A stretch of 64,000 bases of DNA from an uncultured Erythrobacter sp. (GTDB taxonomy: Bacteria; Pseudomonadota; Alphaproteobacteria; Sphingomonadales; Sphingomonadaceae). The position numbers and the translations under genes are program-made. Every line of letters begins with the position of its first letter. Positions within the stretch are counted from its first letter, which is position 1. The stretch is taken from NCBI GenBank assembly GCA_947494705.1, contig CANLVN010000002.1:806001-870000 (forward strand), given 5' to 3'. Under the pieces are notes generated by a model. That model worked only from the letters and a program-made list of their open reading frames with translations. It searched no databases and had not been told where the DNA came from. Shown one piece after another: positions 31,584 through 41,529 of this stretch.

Positions 31584-31618
31584 GGCATCGGGGACTATCT
31601 CCGATGCCTGTTTTATTT
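31584..31618 (+). terminator. Rho-independent terminator after galE
   Basis: GGCATCGG-N9-CCGATGCC followed by TGTTTTATTTT. Confidence 0.75.
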
Positions 31619-31631
31619 TCGGGAAAATGTC

Positions 31632-31757
31632 ATGAAGATCCGCAACAGCCTCAAGTCGCTGAAGAACCGCCATCGCGATTGCCGCGTCATTCGCCGTCGC
31701 GGGCGCACCTATGTCATCAACAAGACCAACCGTCGTTTCAAGGCCCGCCAGGGTTAA
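31632..31757 (+). CDS. 50S ribosomal protein bL36 (Zn-ligand-lacking type)
   Basis: [41 protein letters not shown] (41 aa; absent from the supplied ORF track owing to size). Confidence 0.97.
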   Translation: MKIRNSLKSLKNRHRDCRVIRRRGRTYVINKTNRRFKARQG

Positions 31758-31785
31758 GTAACGATGTGGCCGGTCGCTCGGGTGA

Positions 31786-32472
31786 GTGACCGACGAAAGC
31801 AGCGGCCCGCCTCCACCGGAGCGCGGGCCGCAGCCTTTTGGGCGACAGGTAACGTTCGGAGTTGGTGATTTGGACAAGGCAGTGGTTTTCGATGTCGGGC
31901 GCGTGCTGTTCCACTGGCAATTGCGCGCGTTGTTCGAAAAGCTGATCGAGGATCGTGAGGAGCTTGACTGGTTCCTTGCCAACGTCGTCACCGAGGAATG
32001 GCATTTCCAGCACGATCGTGGCGTCCCGCTGGCGCAGATGCTGCCTGAGCGGCTGGCGAAATATCCCGACCAGGCGCTGCGTATCGCCGCCTATGCCGCG
32101 CGATTCAACGAAACCTGTTACGCTCCGATGGAAGGCGTGCACGAATTGGTCGGCCGGCTTCATGGCCGGGGCGTGCCGCTGTTCTGCCTCACCAATTACG
32201 GCGACGAACTGTTCGCGCAATTTCGCGCCAGCGAGCCGATTTTCGACCTGTTCGAGGATATCATCGTGTCCGGCACCGAGCGTATCGCCAAGCCAGACCC
32301 GCGAATTTACGAGATCGTCGAGAAGCGCAGCGGGCGCGATGGTGCGGCATTGTTCTTTACCGATGACAATCCGACGAATGTCGAAGCCGCCAAGGCGCGC
32401 GACTGGGACGCGCACCTGTTCACCAACGCCGGAGCGCTGGAGGCACAGCTTACGGCGGCGGGCCTACTCTAG
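31786..32472 (+). CDS. HAD-family hydrolase (haloacid dehalogenase-like)
   Basis: AVVFDVGRVLFHWQLRALFEKL (motif I), FCLTNYGDELFAQF, KPDPRIYEIVE, LFFTDDNPTNVEAAKARDWDA; true start may be TTG near 31870. Confidence 0.9.
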   Translation: MTDESSGPPPPERGPQPFGRQVTFGVGDLDKAVVFDVGRVLFHWQLRALFEKLIEDREELDWFLANVVTEEWHFQHDRGVPLAQMLPERLAKYPDQALRIAAYAARFNETCYAPMEGVHELVGRLHGRGVPLFCLTNYGDELFAQFRASEPIFDLFEDIIVSGTERIAKPDPRIYEIVEKRSGRDGAALFFTDDNPTNVEAAKARDWDAHLFTNAGALEAQLTAAGLL

Positions 32473-32485
32473 ATCAACAAAGAAA

Positions 32486-32526
32486 AACCCCCAGCCGCGC
32501 TCCGCAAGGAGGCGCTGCCGGGGGCT
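32486..32526 (-). terminator. Terminator between convergent HAD and CC_3452-like genes
   Basis: On minus strand: AGCCCCCGGCAGCGCCTCC-TTGC-GGAGCGCGGCTGGGGGTTTTTCTTTG (imperfect stem with T tract). Confidence 0.7.
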
Positions 32527-32607
32527 GGACAGTTGGCCCGCGTCTAGCACGGGCGGGTTGACCGAAAGCGCTGCGGGGAGAGGTTTTGCAGCGCTTTCGA
32601 GAAAAGG

Positions 32608-32949
32608 TCAGTTACCGTTGCAGCGGGCAATCTGCTTGGCTTCGAGCGCTTCGCCATCGGCGCGGAACTCGGTGATTTCGCCCATTTCACGGGCGAGGCC
32701 ACGGCAGATGCGGGCAGGGCGTGACGAGCCCTTGTTGGCGACGCAGGTCGTGCCCTTGCATGCCCAGGCGATGCCGCCAGCGATGGCACGATCGTCTTCG
32801 GCCGGCTGCGCGAGGGTCGCGGTGTAGTACGGCGCGTTTTGCGCGGCGAGCGGCGCGGTCGAGGTCGCAAGGCCGAAAGAGGCGGCGGTGTAGACGAGCG
32901 CCGACGCGAAGATGGCGATACGGCTGGCGGTACGAACGGAGAGGGTCAT
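32608..32949 (-). CDS. Small secreted protein, CC_3452-like family
   Basis: Signal peptide, YYTATLAQPAEDDRAIAGGIAWACKGTTCVANKGSSRPARICRGLAREMG. Confidence 0.75.
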   Translation of the reverse strand: MTLSVRTASRIAIFASALVYTAASFGLATSTAPLAAQNAPYYTATLAQPAEDDRAIAGGIAWACKGTTCVANKGSSRPARICRGLAREMGEITEFRADGEALEAKQIARCNGN

Positions 32950-33051
32950 CACAGGTGTTCCTTTCGGTGGAGGGGCCCGAATTTGGGTTTTGCGATGCAA
33001 GGCTTCGGAACGAAACCAGTTGCGAATCGCTACCTATGATACTAAGTTTTA

Positions 33052-33061
33052 AGTTGCAACT
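33052..33061. promoter_or_regulatory. Palindrome between divergent genes; candidate HxlR operator
   Basis: AGTTGCAACT within TTTTAAGTTGCAACTAAAA. Confidence 0.45.
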
Positions 33062-33163
33062 AAAAACTGAAAACTTTTCGCGACATTTTAGCGCTTCGAA
33101 ACGTGTCGATTTTGCGATTGGCCGACAATGCGTTAGATAGGTTGCAGTGAGAGGACTGAAAGT

Positions 33164-33715
33164 ATGGGCGACATCAGAGAACCACTGCGCGAATTGATCG
33201 AATGCGGCCTGCCGCAGGCACTCGAAGTCATGGGCGAACGCTGGTCGTTCATGATCCTGCGGGCGAGCTTCAACGGTCTCAAGCATTTCGAGGAATTCCT
33301 CACCGAACTCGGTATCGCGCGGAACATTCTCTCCAATCGCCTCGCCAAGCTGGTGGAGCACGGCATCCTCAAGCGTGAGCCGTGTGCCGACGACCGGCGC
33401 AAGATCGAATATCGCCTTACGGCCAAGGGTTTCGACCTGCTTCCCGCCATGCTGGCGCTGCGCCAGTGGGGGCAGAAATACGGCACAGAGATGGTCGAGA
33501 ACCCTGTGCTGGTCGACGAAAGCGACCGCTTGCCCATTGGTCCGATCTCCATCCTGTCGCACGACGGACGTGTCCTGGGTCACGAAGATCTTCTGCTCGT
33601 GCGGCGCGAAGACCTCGGCAAACGTGTCGACGGATCGGTCGCAACCCCGGGAAGCGGAACCAACCTGGGCGATGTGGTCGATATCGAGGCCGCGAAGAAA
33701 GTCGCCGCTGGCTGA
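33164..33715 (+). CDS. HxlR-family winged-helix transcriptional regulator
   Basis: ALEVMGERWSFMILRASFNGLKHFEEFLTELGIARNILSNRLAKLVEHGIL. Confidence 0.93.
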   Translation: MGDIREPLRELIECGLPQALEVMGERWSFMILRASFNGLKHFEEFLTELGIARNILSNRLAKLVEHGILKREPCADDRRKIEYRLTAKGFDLLPAMLALRQWGQKYGTEMVENPVLVDESDRLPIGPISILSHDGRVLGHEDLLLVRREDLGKRVDGSVATPGSGTNLGDVVDIEAAKKVAAG

Positions 33716-34046
33716 TTCGACGCCGCTCACCACCCCCGATGGACGCTATATCGTCGTGCGCGGACGGCTGTGGCGCGCGAGCAATCCTGCGCTATCCGAA
33801 TCCGAGCGCCAGCGTCATGTCGGCGAACTGATGGATGCAAGGCGCGCTGTCGGGGAAGCCCGGCGCAACGACGATGAAGCCGCAGAAAAAGCCGCTCGTG
33901 CCCGCGTCCACGCCGCGAAACTGGCGCTGGGCGAACGGGGGCCGGTGTGGTGGGACGATGGCGCGCCAGACGAAAACCGAAAATTGGTGAGGAATTCGAC
34001 CTACGCCGACTGGTGGCGGGACGATGGGGGCTGTAGCGAGGCCTGA
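33672..34046 (+). CDS. Hypothetical protein overlapping HxlR 3' end
   Basis: [52 protein letters not shown]; start uncertain. Confidence 0.6.
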   Translation: MWSISRPRRKSPLADSTPLTTPDGRYIVVRGRLWRASNPALSESERQRHVGELMDARRAVGEARRNDDEAAEKAARARVHAAKLALGERGPVWWDDGAPDENRKLVRNSTYADWWRDDGGCSEA

Positions 34047-34048
34047 CC

Positions 34049-35842
34049 ATGGCCGACACCGTCTCCCCCGACATCCACGAGATCCTTCGCCGCACATTCG
34101 GCTTTGCGGGCTTTCGCGGTCAGCAGGAGGCGGTCATCGACCGCATCATGGCGGGGCAGAACACGCTCGCGCTGATGCCCACGGGGGCGGGAAAGTCGCT
34201 GTGCTACCAGATACCGGCTATCGCCCGGCCCGGCACCGCTATCGTCGTTTCGCCGCTGATCGCGCTCATGCACGACCAGATCCGCGCGGCGCGGGCGGTG
34301 GGCATTCGCGCGGCTTCGATGACCAGTGCCGATATGGACAAGGCCGAAACAGCAGAGGCGTTACGGCGGGGCGAGCTCGACCTGCTTTATGTCGCGCCCG
34401 AGCGGGTCAACACGACCGCCTTCCAGTCGCTGCTGACCGCCGCCGACATCTCGCTATTCGCCATCGACGAAGCGCATTGCGTTTCGGAATGGGGCCACGA
34501 TTTCCGCCCGGACTACCGCGAACTGCGCCCCATGCTCGACCATTTCGGCGATGTCCCGCGCCTCGCGCTGACTGCGACCGCCGACGAGGTGACGCGTGCC
34601 GATATCCTGAGGCAATTGGGCATTCCGGACGAGGGCCTCATCAAGGCCGGGTTCGACCGCCCCAACATCCGCTACACCATCTCCGCCCGCAACAGCGTCG
34701 GCAGGCAGATCGCCGAACTGATCGAGCGGCTGCCCGGTGCAGGCATCGTCTACGCGCCGAGCCGCAAGGGCGCTGAGGACCTGGCCGAAAAGCTGCGCGC
34801 AACCGGCAGGCCCGTCGGTGCCTATCACGCTGGGCTGCCGCCCGAGCAACGCGCTGCGACGCAGTCGGAGTTCGTCCGCTCCGAGGACATGGTGATCGTC
34901 GCGACCATCGCGTTCGGCATGGGAATCGACAAACCCGACGTGCGCTTTGTCATCCACGCCGGCCTGCCCAAGTCGATCGAGGCCTATTACCAGGAGACGG
35001 GCCGCGCCGGACGTGATGGCGATCCGGCACAGGCGCACATGTTCTGGAGCGCGGCCGATTTCTCCAAGGCGAGGCAATGGCTCGGCGATGTCGAAGAGCA
35101 CCGCTTGCCCGCCGAACGCGCACGCCTGAATTCACTTGCGGCTCTGGTCGAGAGCGCTGGGTGCCGCCGCGCGATCCTGCTTAGGCATTTCGGCGAGGAC
35201 CCACCCAAAAGCTGCGGCAATTGCGACAATTGCCTCGATCCCCCCAAGGTTCTCGACGTGACGACGCTCGCACAGAAAATCCTCTCGGCTGTGTATCGCA
35301 CCGGCCAGAGCTTCGGCATGGGGCATGTCGAGAAAGTCCTGCTGGGCCGCGACGATGATCGCGTGAGCCAGCGTGGGCACGACAAACTGTCTGTCTTCGG
35401 TATCGTAGAGGGCGAGGACGCAGGCCTGTTGCGCCCGACGATGCGGTATCTGAGCGCGCATGCCATGCTGGTGAACACCGAGCATGGCGGTCTCGCTCTG
35501 GGCCCCGAAGCGCGCGACGTGCTGAAGGGGGATCGCGCCGTGGCGATCGCCGAACCGCCCAAGAAGAAGCCGCGCCGCGGACGCTCGGGAAGTGGCGGTG
35601 CTGTCCCCAATCCGGTTGGTGACCCGCTATTCGAGGCCCTGCGTTCGAAACGCGCTGCATTGGCCAAAGAGAATGGCGTGCCCGCCTACATCATCTTCCA
35701 CGACAGCGTCCTGCGCGCCATCGCCGCCGACCGCCCCGGCACGCTTGCCCGGATGGGCGGCATCCAGGGTGTTGGCGAGAAAAAGCTGGAGACCTGGGGC
35801 GGGGCGTTTCTCGAGGTCGTGCAGGAGTTCGAGGCTCAGTAG
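34049..35842 (+). CDS. recQ: ATP-dependent DNA helicase RecQ
   Basis: [48 protein letters not shown] Zn motif C-N-C-DNC; HRDC. Confidence 0.97.
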   Translation: MADTVSPDIHEILRRTFGFAGFRGQQEAVIDRIMAGQNTLALMPTGAGKSLCYQIPAIARPGTAIVVSPLIALMHDQIRAARAVGIRAASMTSADMDKAETAEALRRGELDLLYVAPERVNTTAFQSLLTAADISLFAIDEAHCVSEWGHDFRPDYRELRPMLDHFGDVPRLALTATADEVTRADILRQLGIPDEGLIKAGFDRPNIRYTISARNSVGRQIAELIERLPGAGIVYAPSRKGAEDLAEKLRATGRPVGAYHAGLPPEQRAATQSEFVRSEDMVIVATIAFGMGIDKPDVRFVIHAGLPKSIEAYYQETGRAGRDGDPAQAHMFWSAADFSKARQWLGDVEEHRLPAERARLNSLAALVESAGCRRAILLRHFGEDPPKSCGNCDNCLDPPKVLDVTTLAQKILSAVYRTGQSFGMGHVEKVLLGRDDDRVSQRGHDKLSVFGIVEGEDAGLLRPTMRYLSAHAMLVNTEHGGLALGPEARDVLKGDRAVAIAEPPKKKPRRGRSGSGGAVPNPVGDPLFEALRSKRAALAKENGVPAYIIFHDSVLRAIAADRPGTLARMGGIQGVGEKKLETWGGAFLEVVQEFEAQ

Positions 35843-37047
35843 CCCTCGGCCTGCGCGGGCGTGTAGGCCTGCGGATCGGCGATGCGACCCAGGAACAGCA
35901 TCGCGTCGGTGTCGAGGTCGCGCAGCACCACGATGAAAGGCCGGTCGACGACGAAGGGCACCGCACTGCGCGTATCGGGCGGCGGTGCGCTGGTCCGGCG
36001 AATGGTGACCACGGTCACCGCCGCGGCCCGCGTTCCGGAGTCGAATATCTGGAGCTTCGCAAGCTGCTTGGCTCCGCCGATATAGAGGTTGCGCGCTCCG
36101 CTCGCGCCGATCCCTGAGAGATCCGCACAGCTTCTGTCGAACGGTAGCGTCAGGCCCAGCGACTGAAGCGGTGCGATCAGATCGAAATCGGTGTCGATTT
36201 CGAAGCGGGGCAGCTCCATATCGACCAACTGTGGCCGGGTATCGGAAAGAAGCGCCCCGAAATCTTCGATGGTTTCGAGATCGGGGGCGCTTTCCATCAC
36301 CCGGCGGCGTTCGGGCATGATGATGTCCATGGCGTAGCGCTCGTCCCGGTAGGGCAGCCGAACCGCACGCCATCCGTCGCGATCGATCGTGCGCAATTCC
36401 ATGCGCTCCTGCATCAGGCGGAAATCGCGATCCGTTCCGTCCCCGAACAGGAAGGGCTTTTCTTCCCAGTCCTCGAACTTCGTCGCCCAATCGCCGTCGA
36501 AAAAGATCGCGTTGGTAACCAACAGTGCAAGGTCGGAGCTGATGTCGGAAGGGCTTACTACCTCGGGGATCAGGCCGTCGGTATTCTCTTCAGCCCACGC
36601 ATTGATCTTGCGCACCGCCTCGTCTGGCTGGTTCTTGTCGATCGGTTCGGCCCCCGCTGCGTATTGCCGCTGGGCGGCATCGACGAAGGCAGGGCGGATG
36701 GAGAATTGCCGGTCGACCCAGAGACGGCTCGCAAGACGCAGCTCAACACCCTCGCCATCGCGAATATAGTCGCCGGGCGAGCGGGGCGGCGGGAGCACAT
36801 CTGCGAGCTGCTGCGCGGTTTCACCCTTGGCTCCGAGAGAGACAATCCCAAATGCGTAATCGACGCTCAGCGGAGAAAAGAACACGTTGGCGGCCGGACC
36901 TGCTTGCGCGTCCAGTACCGGCAGCAACTCTGCCGCTCCCGAAGGGTTCGCTCCCACCGGTCCATCACCCGGCGTATCGTCGGCGGGCCTGCTGGCGCAG
37001 GCGGTCAGGCAAAGCGCGGTGAAGACGCAGATCAGGCGGTGAAACAT
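35836..37047 (-). CDS. Serpin-family lipoprotein
   Basis: Lipobox [56 protein letters not shown]-terminal [23 protein letters not shown]. Confidence 0.9.
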   Translation of the reverse strand: MFHRLICVFTALCLTACASRPADDTPGDGPVGANPSGAAELLPVLDAQAGPAANVFFSPLSVDYAFGIVSLGAKGETAQQLADVLPPPRSPGDYIRDGEGVELRLASRLWVDRQFSIRPAFVDAAQRQYAAGAEPIDKNQPDEAVRKINAWAEENTDGLIPEVVSPSDISSDLALLVTNAIFFDGDWATKFEDWEEKPFLFGDGTDRDFRLMQERMELRTIDRDGWRAVRLPYRDERYAMDIIMPERRRVMESAPDLETIEDFGALLSDTRPQLVDMELPRFEIDTDFDLIAPLQSLGLTLPFDRSCADLSGIGASGARNLYIGGAKQLAKLQIFDSGTRAAAVTVVTIRRTSAPPPDTRSAVPFVVDRPFIVVLRDLDTDAMLFLGRIADPQAYTPAQAEGY

Positions 37048-37110
37048 GGGCCAGGTCCTTGAGACATCATTCTTTTCAAAACCGTCCCGGCTCTGCCCGG
37101 TTCCTTCGCT

Positions 37111-37824
37111 CTAGGCGTCGACCGCTTCGAGCAGTTCGACCGATTCGCGCGTTGCCGGCATTGCGTCGTCGGGGCGGTAGGACGTGTTCAGCTTTTTCGC
37201 GAGGTCGCGGGTGAGCAGCGCATTGAGCGCATTGCCCAGCGCGGGTCGCTTCGCGCTGAGTTTGTGCAGCTTGTCGGAGTCCCACTCGATATACCGAACA
37301 CCCTCGGGTGCAACGGTGGTGGCCGACGTCTTGCGTTTGAGGACGAAGGCGACCTCGCCCACGAAATTGCCCTCGGGCAGGCGAAAGCGTCCGCCCTTCT
37401 TCTCAACCGAGATGATACCCTCGAAGACATAGAACAGCGTGCTCGAAGGGGCATCTTCGAGCGTCAGGACCGTGCCTTCGGGATCGCTCGCGACTTGCCA
37501 TTTGGCCAGCGTAAGAAGCCGTCGGAACTGACCGGGCGTCAGTGTCTCAAAGGCGTCGTACAGCCGTTTCTCGTCTTCCGATAAACGAAAGGTGGTGCGT
37601 TCCAGCGCGATCTGGCCGAGCACCCAGAAATTGATGAGAACGAAAAGCACGCTGGTGAAAATCGGGTCCCACAAAGGCCCGGTCGGAAGCAGGAAATAAT
37701 AAGCGATGTAGACGAGAGTCGAAAGCACGATGAGCACGCGCAGGCGCAACTCGTCGCGGATGCCGTAGGCGATCAGGAGCAATCCTGCGGCCAGGTATAT
37801 CAAGAAGGAGTGCCATTCGATCAT
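37111..37824 (-). CDS. Membrane protein with Popeye-like / cyclic nucleotide-binding-like domain
   Basis: About three N-terminal TM helices then FYVFEGIISVEKKGGRFRLPEGNFVGEVAFVLKRKTSATTVAPEGVRYIEWDSDKL; cNMP beta-barrel-like. Confidence 0.75.
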   Translation of the reverse strand: MIEWHSFLIYLAAGLLLIAYGIRDELRLRVLIVLSTLVYIAYYFLLPTGPLWDPIFTSVLFVLINFWVLGQIALERTTFRLSEDEKRLYDAFETLTPGQFRRLLTLAKWQVASDPEGTVLTLEDAPSSTLFYVFEGIISVEKKGGRFRLPEGNFVGEVAFVLKRKTSATTVAPEGVRYIEWDSDKLHKLSAKRPALGNALNALLTRDLAKKLNTSYRPDDAMPATRESVELLEAVDA

Positions 37825-39314
37825 TACCGGCCGACCATCTGCCGATAAGATAGCGCCTCCGCAACATGAACACGTCCAACATGGTCCGATCCGGCCAGGT
37901 CTGCGACGGTTCGTGCCACGCGCAGGACGCGGGTATAGCCGCGAGCGGACAGGCGGAGCTTTTCGGCGGCTCTCATCAGCAGCGCGCGGCCTTCCTCATC
38001 AGGCGCGGCATGCGATTCGAGCGGATCGCCTTCCAGCTCTGCGTTGCACCGAACGCCTCGTTGCGATGACAAGGCGCGCGCCGCCGCGACGCGCGCCGCC
38101 ACTTCGGCGCTGCCCTCGGCAGGCGGGGGCAGGGCCATGTCCATCGCGCTGACTGCGCCGACCTGCACGTGCAGGTCGATCCGATCGAGCAGCGGGCCGG
38201 ACAGCCGATTCTGATAATCGCCGACACAGCGTGGATAGCGATTGCACTGGTCCATCGGCTCGCCCGCATGGCCACACCGACACGGGTTCATCGCCGCGAT
38301 CAACTGCACCCGTGCCGGGAAAGTGACGTGCGCATTGGCGCGCGCGACATCGACCTGTCCGGTTTCGAGCGGCTGGCGCAGCGAATCGAGCACCGGGCGT
38401 TGGAACTCGGGCAGTTCGTCGAGGAACAGCACACCGAGATGCGCAAGGCTGACTTCGCCGGGACGCACCTTCAATCCGCCCCCAGTCAGCGCCGCCATGC
38501 TCGCCGAATGGTGCGGCGCGCGAAAGGGTCTGGCGCGGCTGATCCGGCCCGATTCGAGCATTCCGGCAACCGATTGCACCATCGACACTTCGAGCGCCTC
38601 GGATGGCGTCAAATCTGGCAGGATGCCCGGCAGGCAGGATGCGAGCAGGCTCTTGCCCGATCCCGGTGGCCCGACCATCAGGAGGTTGTGCCCACCCGCC
38701 GCGGCGATTTCGAGTGCGCGCTTGGCGGTTTCCTGGCCCTTCACCTGCTTGAGATCGGCGGCGGGCGGTGGATTCTCGACTTCGCCGCGCTCCGGCTCGC
38801 CCAGAACCTGCGTGCCCTTGAGATGGGCGAGCAGTCCGGCAAGGTCGCGCGGGGCGAGCACGGGGACTCCGCTTGCCCATTTGGCTTCGGAGCCTTGAGC
38901 GGCCGGACAGATCAGCCCGGCTTCCTCACCGCTGGCGTATAGCGCCGCGATCAGCACGCCGGGGGAAGGCACGACCCGCCCGTCGAGCGACAATTCGCCC
39001 ACCGCGATCCAGTCGTTGAGTTGCTCTGCATCGGTCACGCCCATCGCCGCCAGCAGCGCAAGTGCAATAGGCAAGTCGTAATGCGAGCCGTCCTTGGGCA
39101 GGTCGGCAGGCGAGAGGTTGATGGTGATCCGCTTCGGCGGAAGCGCGAGGCCCATCGCCGAAAGCGCGGCCTGAACCCGCTCGCGGCTTTCGCTCACGGC
39201 CTTGTCCGGCAAACCGACGATCGAAAAGCGCGGAAGGCCCGGCGCGACCTGGCATTGGACTTCCACGCCGCGCGCTTCGAGCCCCAGATATGCAACAGTT
39301 CGGATGAGTGCGAC
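37824..39314 (-). CDS. YifB/ComM family Mg-chelatase-like AAA+ ATPase
   Basis: VALIRTVAYLGLEARGVEVQCQVAPGLPRFSIVGLPDKAVSESRERVQAAL; MVGPPGSGKSLLASCLPGILP; FRAPHHSAS. Confidence 0.95.
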   Translation of the reverse strand, partial: VALIRTVAYLGLEARGVEVQCQVAPGLPRFSIVGLPDKAVSESRERVQAALSAMGLALPPKRITINLSPADLPKDGSHYDLPIALALLAAMGVTDAEQLNDWIAVGELSLDGRVVPSPGVLIAALYASGEEAGLICPAAQGSEAKWASGVPVLAPRDLAGLLAHLKGTQVLGEPERGEVENPPPAADLKQVKGQETAKRALEIAAAGGHNLLMVGPPGSGKSLLASCLPGILPDLTPSEALEVSMVQSVAGMLESGRISRARPFRAPHHSASMAALTGGGLKVRPGEVSLAHLGVLFLDELPEFQRPVLDSLRQPLETGQVDVARANAHVTFPARVQLIAAMNPCRCGHAGEPMDQCNRYPRCVGDYQNRLSGPLLDRIDLHVQVGAVSAMDMALPPPAEGSAEVAARVAAARALSSQRGVRCNAELEGDPLESHAAPDEEGRALLMRAAEKLRLSARGYTRVLRVARTVADLAGSDHVGRVHVAEALSYRQMVGR

Positions 39315-39478
39315 CAACCCGAAATCCCCTGTATTTATAGGGGCGTCCCGTCCCCATGATTTTGCGCACAAGTGCATGGTAAAAGACAGTTTGTCGACCA
39401 CCTAGGCACGGGTCCTAAAGGATTTTGCAAGCATAAAACTTCGCAAATCCTGAACCCGCTAAACCTATTCCCGGTGGC

Positions 39479-40516
39479 ATGAACCGAATTGCCGCCTTCC
39501 TAGCCGCTCTGTTCACGATCGGTCAGCTTGCTGTTGCGGGTAGCCCTGCCGTGGCGCAAGTCGCAGGCGAGCGCCATGCAGGCTTTAGGACAGTGGCGGT
39601 CGAAAGCTGGGTCGAGGAATGGGACCCGGTCTCGCGCCGCTGGGTGAAGGTTGCCGAGGACGAGGCTCCTTCCGGTTGGGCGCAGCACCCCCTCCCGACC
39701 ATCACCACCACCATCATGGACGGCGAGGTAATCGCTCGGGACCGTGGCGATGCGCGTGAAGCCGCGCGGTTCGCCGTTCCTTCGGCGCAACGCTCGCAGG
39801 ATGAGAAGCTCGCGCAGTACGGGCCGTTCATCGTGACCGGCCAGACAATCGCCGCGATGGTCGGGCCGACCGACAGCCATTCGCCGCACCACTTCGCCGC
39901 GATGCTGCGCGATTTCCCCCAAGTGGCGAGGCTCGACATGATCGAAGCGCCCGGCACCACCAACGATCTGGCCAACCTTGAGCTGGGCCGCATGATTCGC
40001 GCCTCCGGCATCGCGACCCATGTGCCAAGCGATGGTTCGGTTCGCTCGGGCGCTGTCGAGCTTTTCCTTGCAGGCGCCACCCGCACACTGGAGAAGGGAG
40101 CGCAATTTGCAGTCCACTCCTGGCTCGACAATCACGGGCGCGAGGCGGACGACTTTGCCGAGGATCATCCCGCCCACCGCCTCTATCTCGACTATTATGT
40201 CGAAATGGGCATGAGCGAGGAGCGCGCGCGGGCCTTTTACAGCATGACCAATTCGGTCCCGCATTCGGGTGCCCTGTGGCTGCGGGCCGAAGACATGCGT
40301 CCCTGGATCGCACCCGAGCGGGAGACGCTGCACGTGGCCTCGCGCATGATGGAGGATCGCCTGATTGAGGCCGACGCGATGTGGGACGAACTCGCAATCC
40401 GCTCGGACCGGGCCTTCATTGCGGCGCAGCCGGTGCTGGCCTATGGCGATCTGGACGACGTTTTCCTTGCTCAGCTCGACCTGTCGCGGCTTGACTCACG
40501 CATGGCGTTCCCATAG
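39479..40516 (+). CDS. Hypothetical secreted protein, ClpP/COG3904-like
   Basis: Signal peptide; PQVARLDMIEAPGTTNDLANLELGRMIRASGIATHVPSDGSVRSGAVELFLAGATRTLEKGAQFAVHSW. Confidence 0.7.
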   Translation: MNRIAAFLAALFTIGQLAVAGSPAVAQVAGERHAGFRTVAVESWVEEWDPVSRRWVKVAEDEAPSGWAQHPLPTITTTIMDGEVIARDRGDAREAARFAVPSAQRSQDEKLAQYGPFIVTGQTIAAMVGPTDSHSPHHFAAMLRDFPQVARLDMIEAPGTTNDLANLELGRMIRASGIATHVPSDGSVRSGAVELFLAGATRTLEKGAQFAVHSWLDNHGREADDFAEDHPAHRLYLDYYVEMGMSEERARAFYSMTNSVPHSGALWLRAEDMRPWIAPERETLHVASRMMEDRLIEADAMWDELAIRSDRAFIAAQPVLAYGDLDDVFLAQLDLSRLDSRMAFP

Positions 40517-40627
40517 ATGCGCGCGCCTGATCCGGGCGCTTTGACGAGCGGCCACACCCATGGTCGCCGCCGCGTATAGCCCAAACGGTTTCGCGCGAAG
40601 GCGCCGATTGAATTACTCGAGGACGAT

Positions 40628-40762
40628 ATGAAGCGGACTTTCCAGCCAAGCAATCTCGTGCGCGCCCGTCGCCACGGTTTCTTCGCACGCAAGGCGACCC
40701 CCGGCGGTCGCAAGGTCATTCGTGCACGCCGCAAGCGTGGCCGCAAGAACCTGACTGCGTAA
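40628..40762 (+). CDS. rpmH: 50S ribosomal protein bL34
   Basis: [44 protein letters not shown] (44 aa; not in ORF track). Confidence 0.99.
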   Translation: MKRTFQPSNLVRARRHGFFARKATPGGRKVIRARRKRGRKNLTA

Positions 40763-40863
40763 GCCGGACCCGCGCTTTCGGGCGCGGTCGAGGCATTGAC
40801 CATATGGGTCGCGTGATGCGGGCTCCCATCGGGGGCCCGTTTCGCGTATCTGCTGCTCTCACG

Positions 40864-41253
40864 ATGCTTACCACCCTGACCAAGCGCGCGGACTTTCTTG
40901 CCGCCAATAAAGGCCTGCGCAATGCCAAGCCGGGCTTTGTCCTGCTGACCCGGCCCAATGGCGGTGAGGGTGTGCGCTTTGGCATCACCGTTACCAAGAA
41001 GATCGGCAATGCGGTGGTGCGCAACCGGATGAAACGGCGTTTTCGCGAATTGCTGCGGGCGGCGCTTCCCGAACAGGGTCTGGCCGATCACGATCACGTG
41101 CTGATCGGACGGACCGGCGGGGTGGAGCGCGATTTTTCCCGCATGTCCGAAGAGCTCGGCGCGGCACTCGCCCGCGCTGCCGAGAGTAAGGGCGACAGCG
41201 CCCGCGGGCGCCGGCCGCGCAAGGGTAATCGCGGCGGAAATCGCGGCAAATGA
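40864..41253 (+). CDS. rnpA: Ribonuclease P protein component
   Basis: [24 protein letters not shown]...[28 protein letters not shown]. Confidence 0.95.
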   Translation: MLTTLTKRADFLAANKGLRNAKPGFVLLTRPNGGEGVRFGITVTKKIGNAVVRNRMKRRFRELLRAALPEQGLADHDHVLIGRTGGVERDFSRMSEELGAALARAAESKGDSARGRRPRKGNRGGNRGK

Positions 41254-41459
41254 AGTACATCCTCATCTGGATCGCGCGCGGATGGCAGCTCGGCCCTTCG
41301 TTGATCCTGCCGCCCACCTGCCGATTTTCGCCCTCCTGCAGCCAGTACGCGATAGAGGCGCTGCGCAAATATGGTGCGCTCAAGGGTGGATGGCTCGCGA
41401 TAAAGCGTATAGGGCGCTGCCATCCGTGGGGAGGGCATGGCCACGATCCGGTTCCTTGA
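41250..41459 (+). CDS. yidD: Membrane protein insertion efficiency factor YidD
   Basis: [60 protein letters not shown]. Confidence 0.97.
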   Translation: MKYILIWIARGWQLGPSLILPPTCRFSPSCSQYAIEALRKYGALKGGWLAIKRIGRCHPWGGHGHDPVP

Positions 41460-41529
41460 AAGGGGTTGGACGCAGGCGGTGTCGCACCTACATAATACAC
41501 TTCAGAATCAGAACACCTAGGGCTTAGTC

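Noticed and set aside
35836-37047. Interpretation of serpin/Popeye/comM as a defence island
   Set aside because: No nuclease, toxin, integrase or mobile hallmark nearby; flanking genes are housekeeping.
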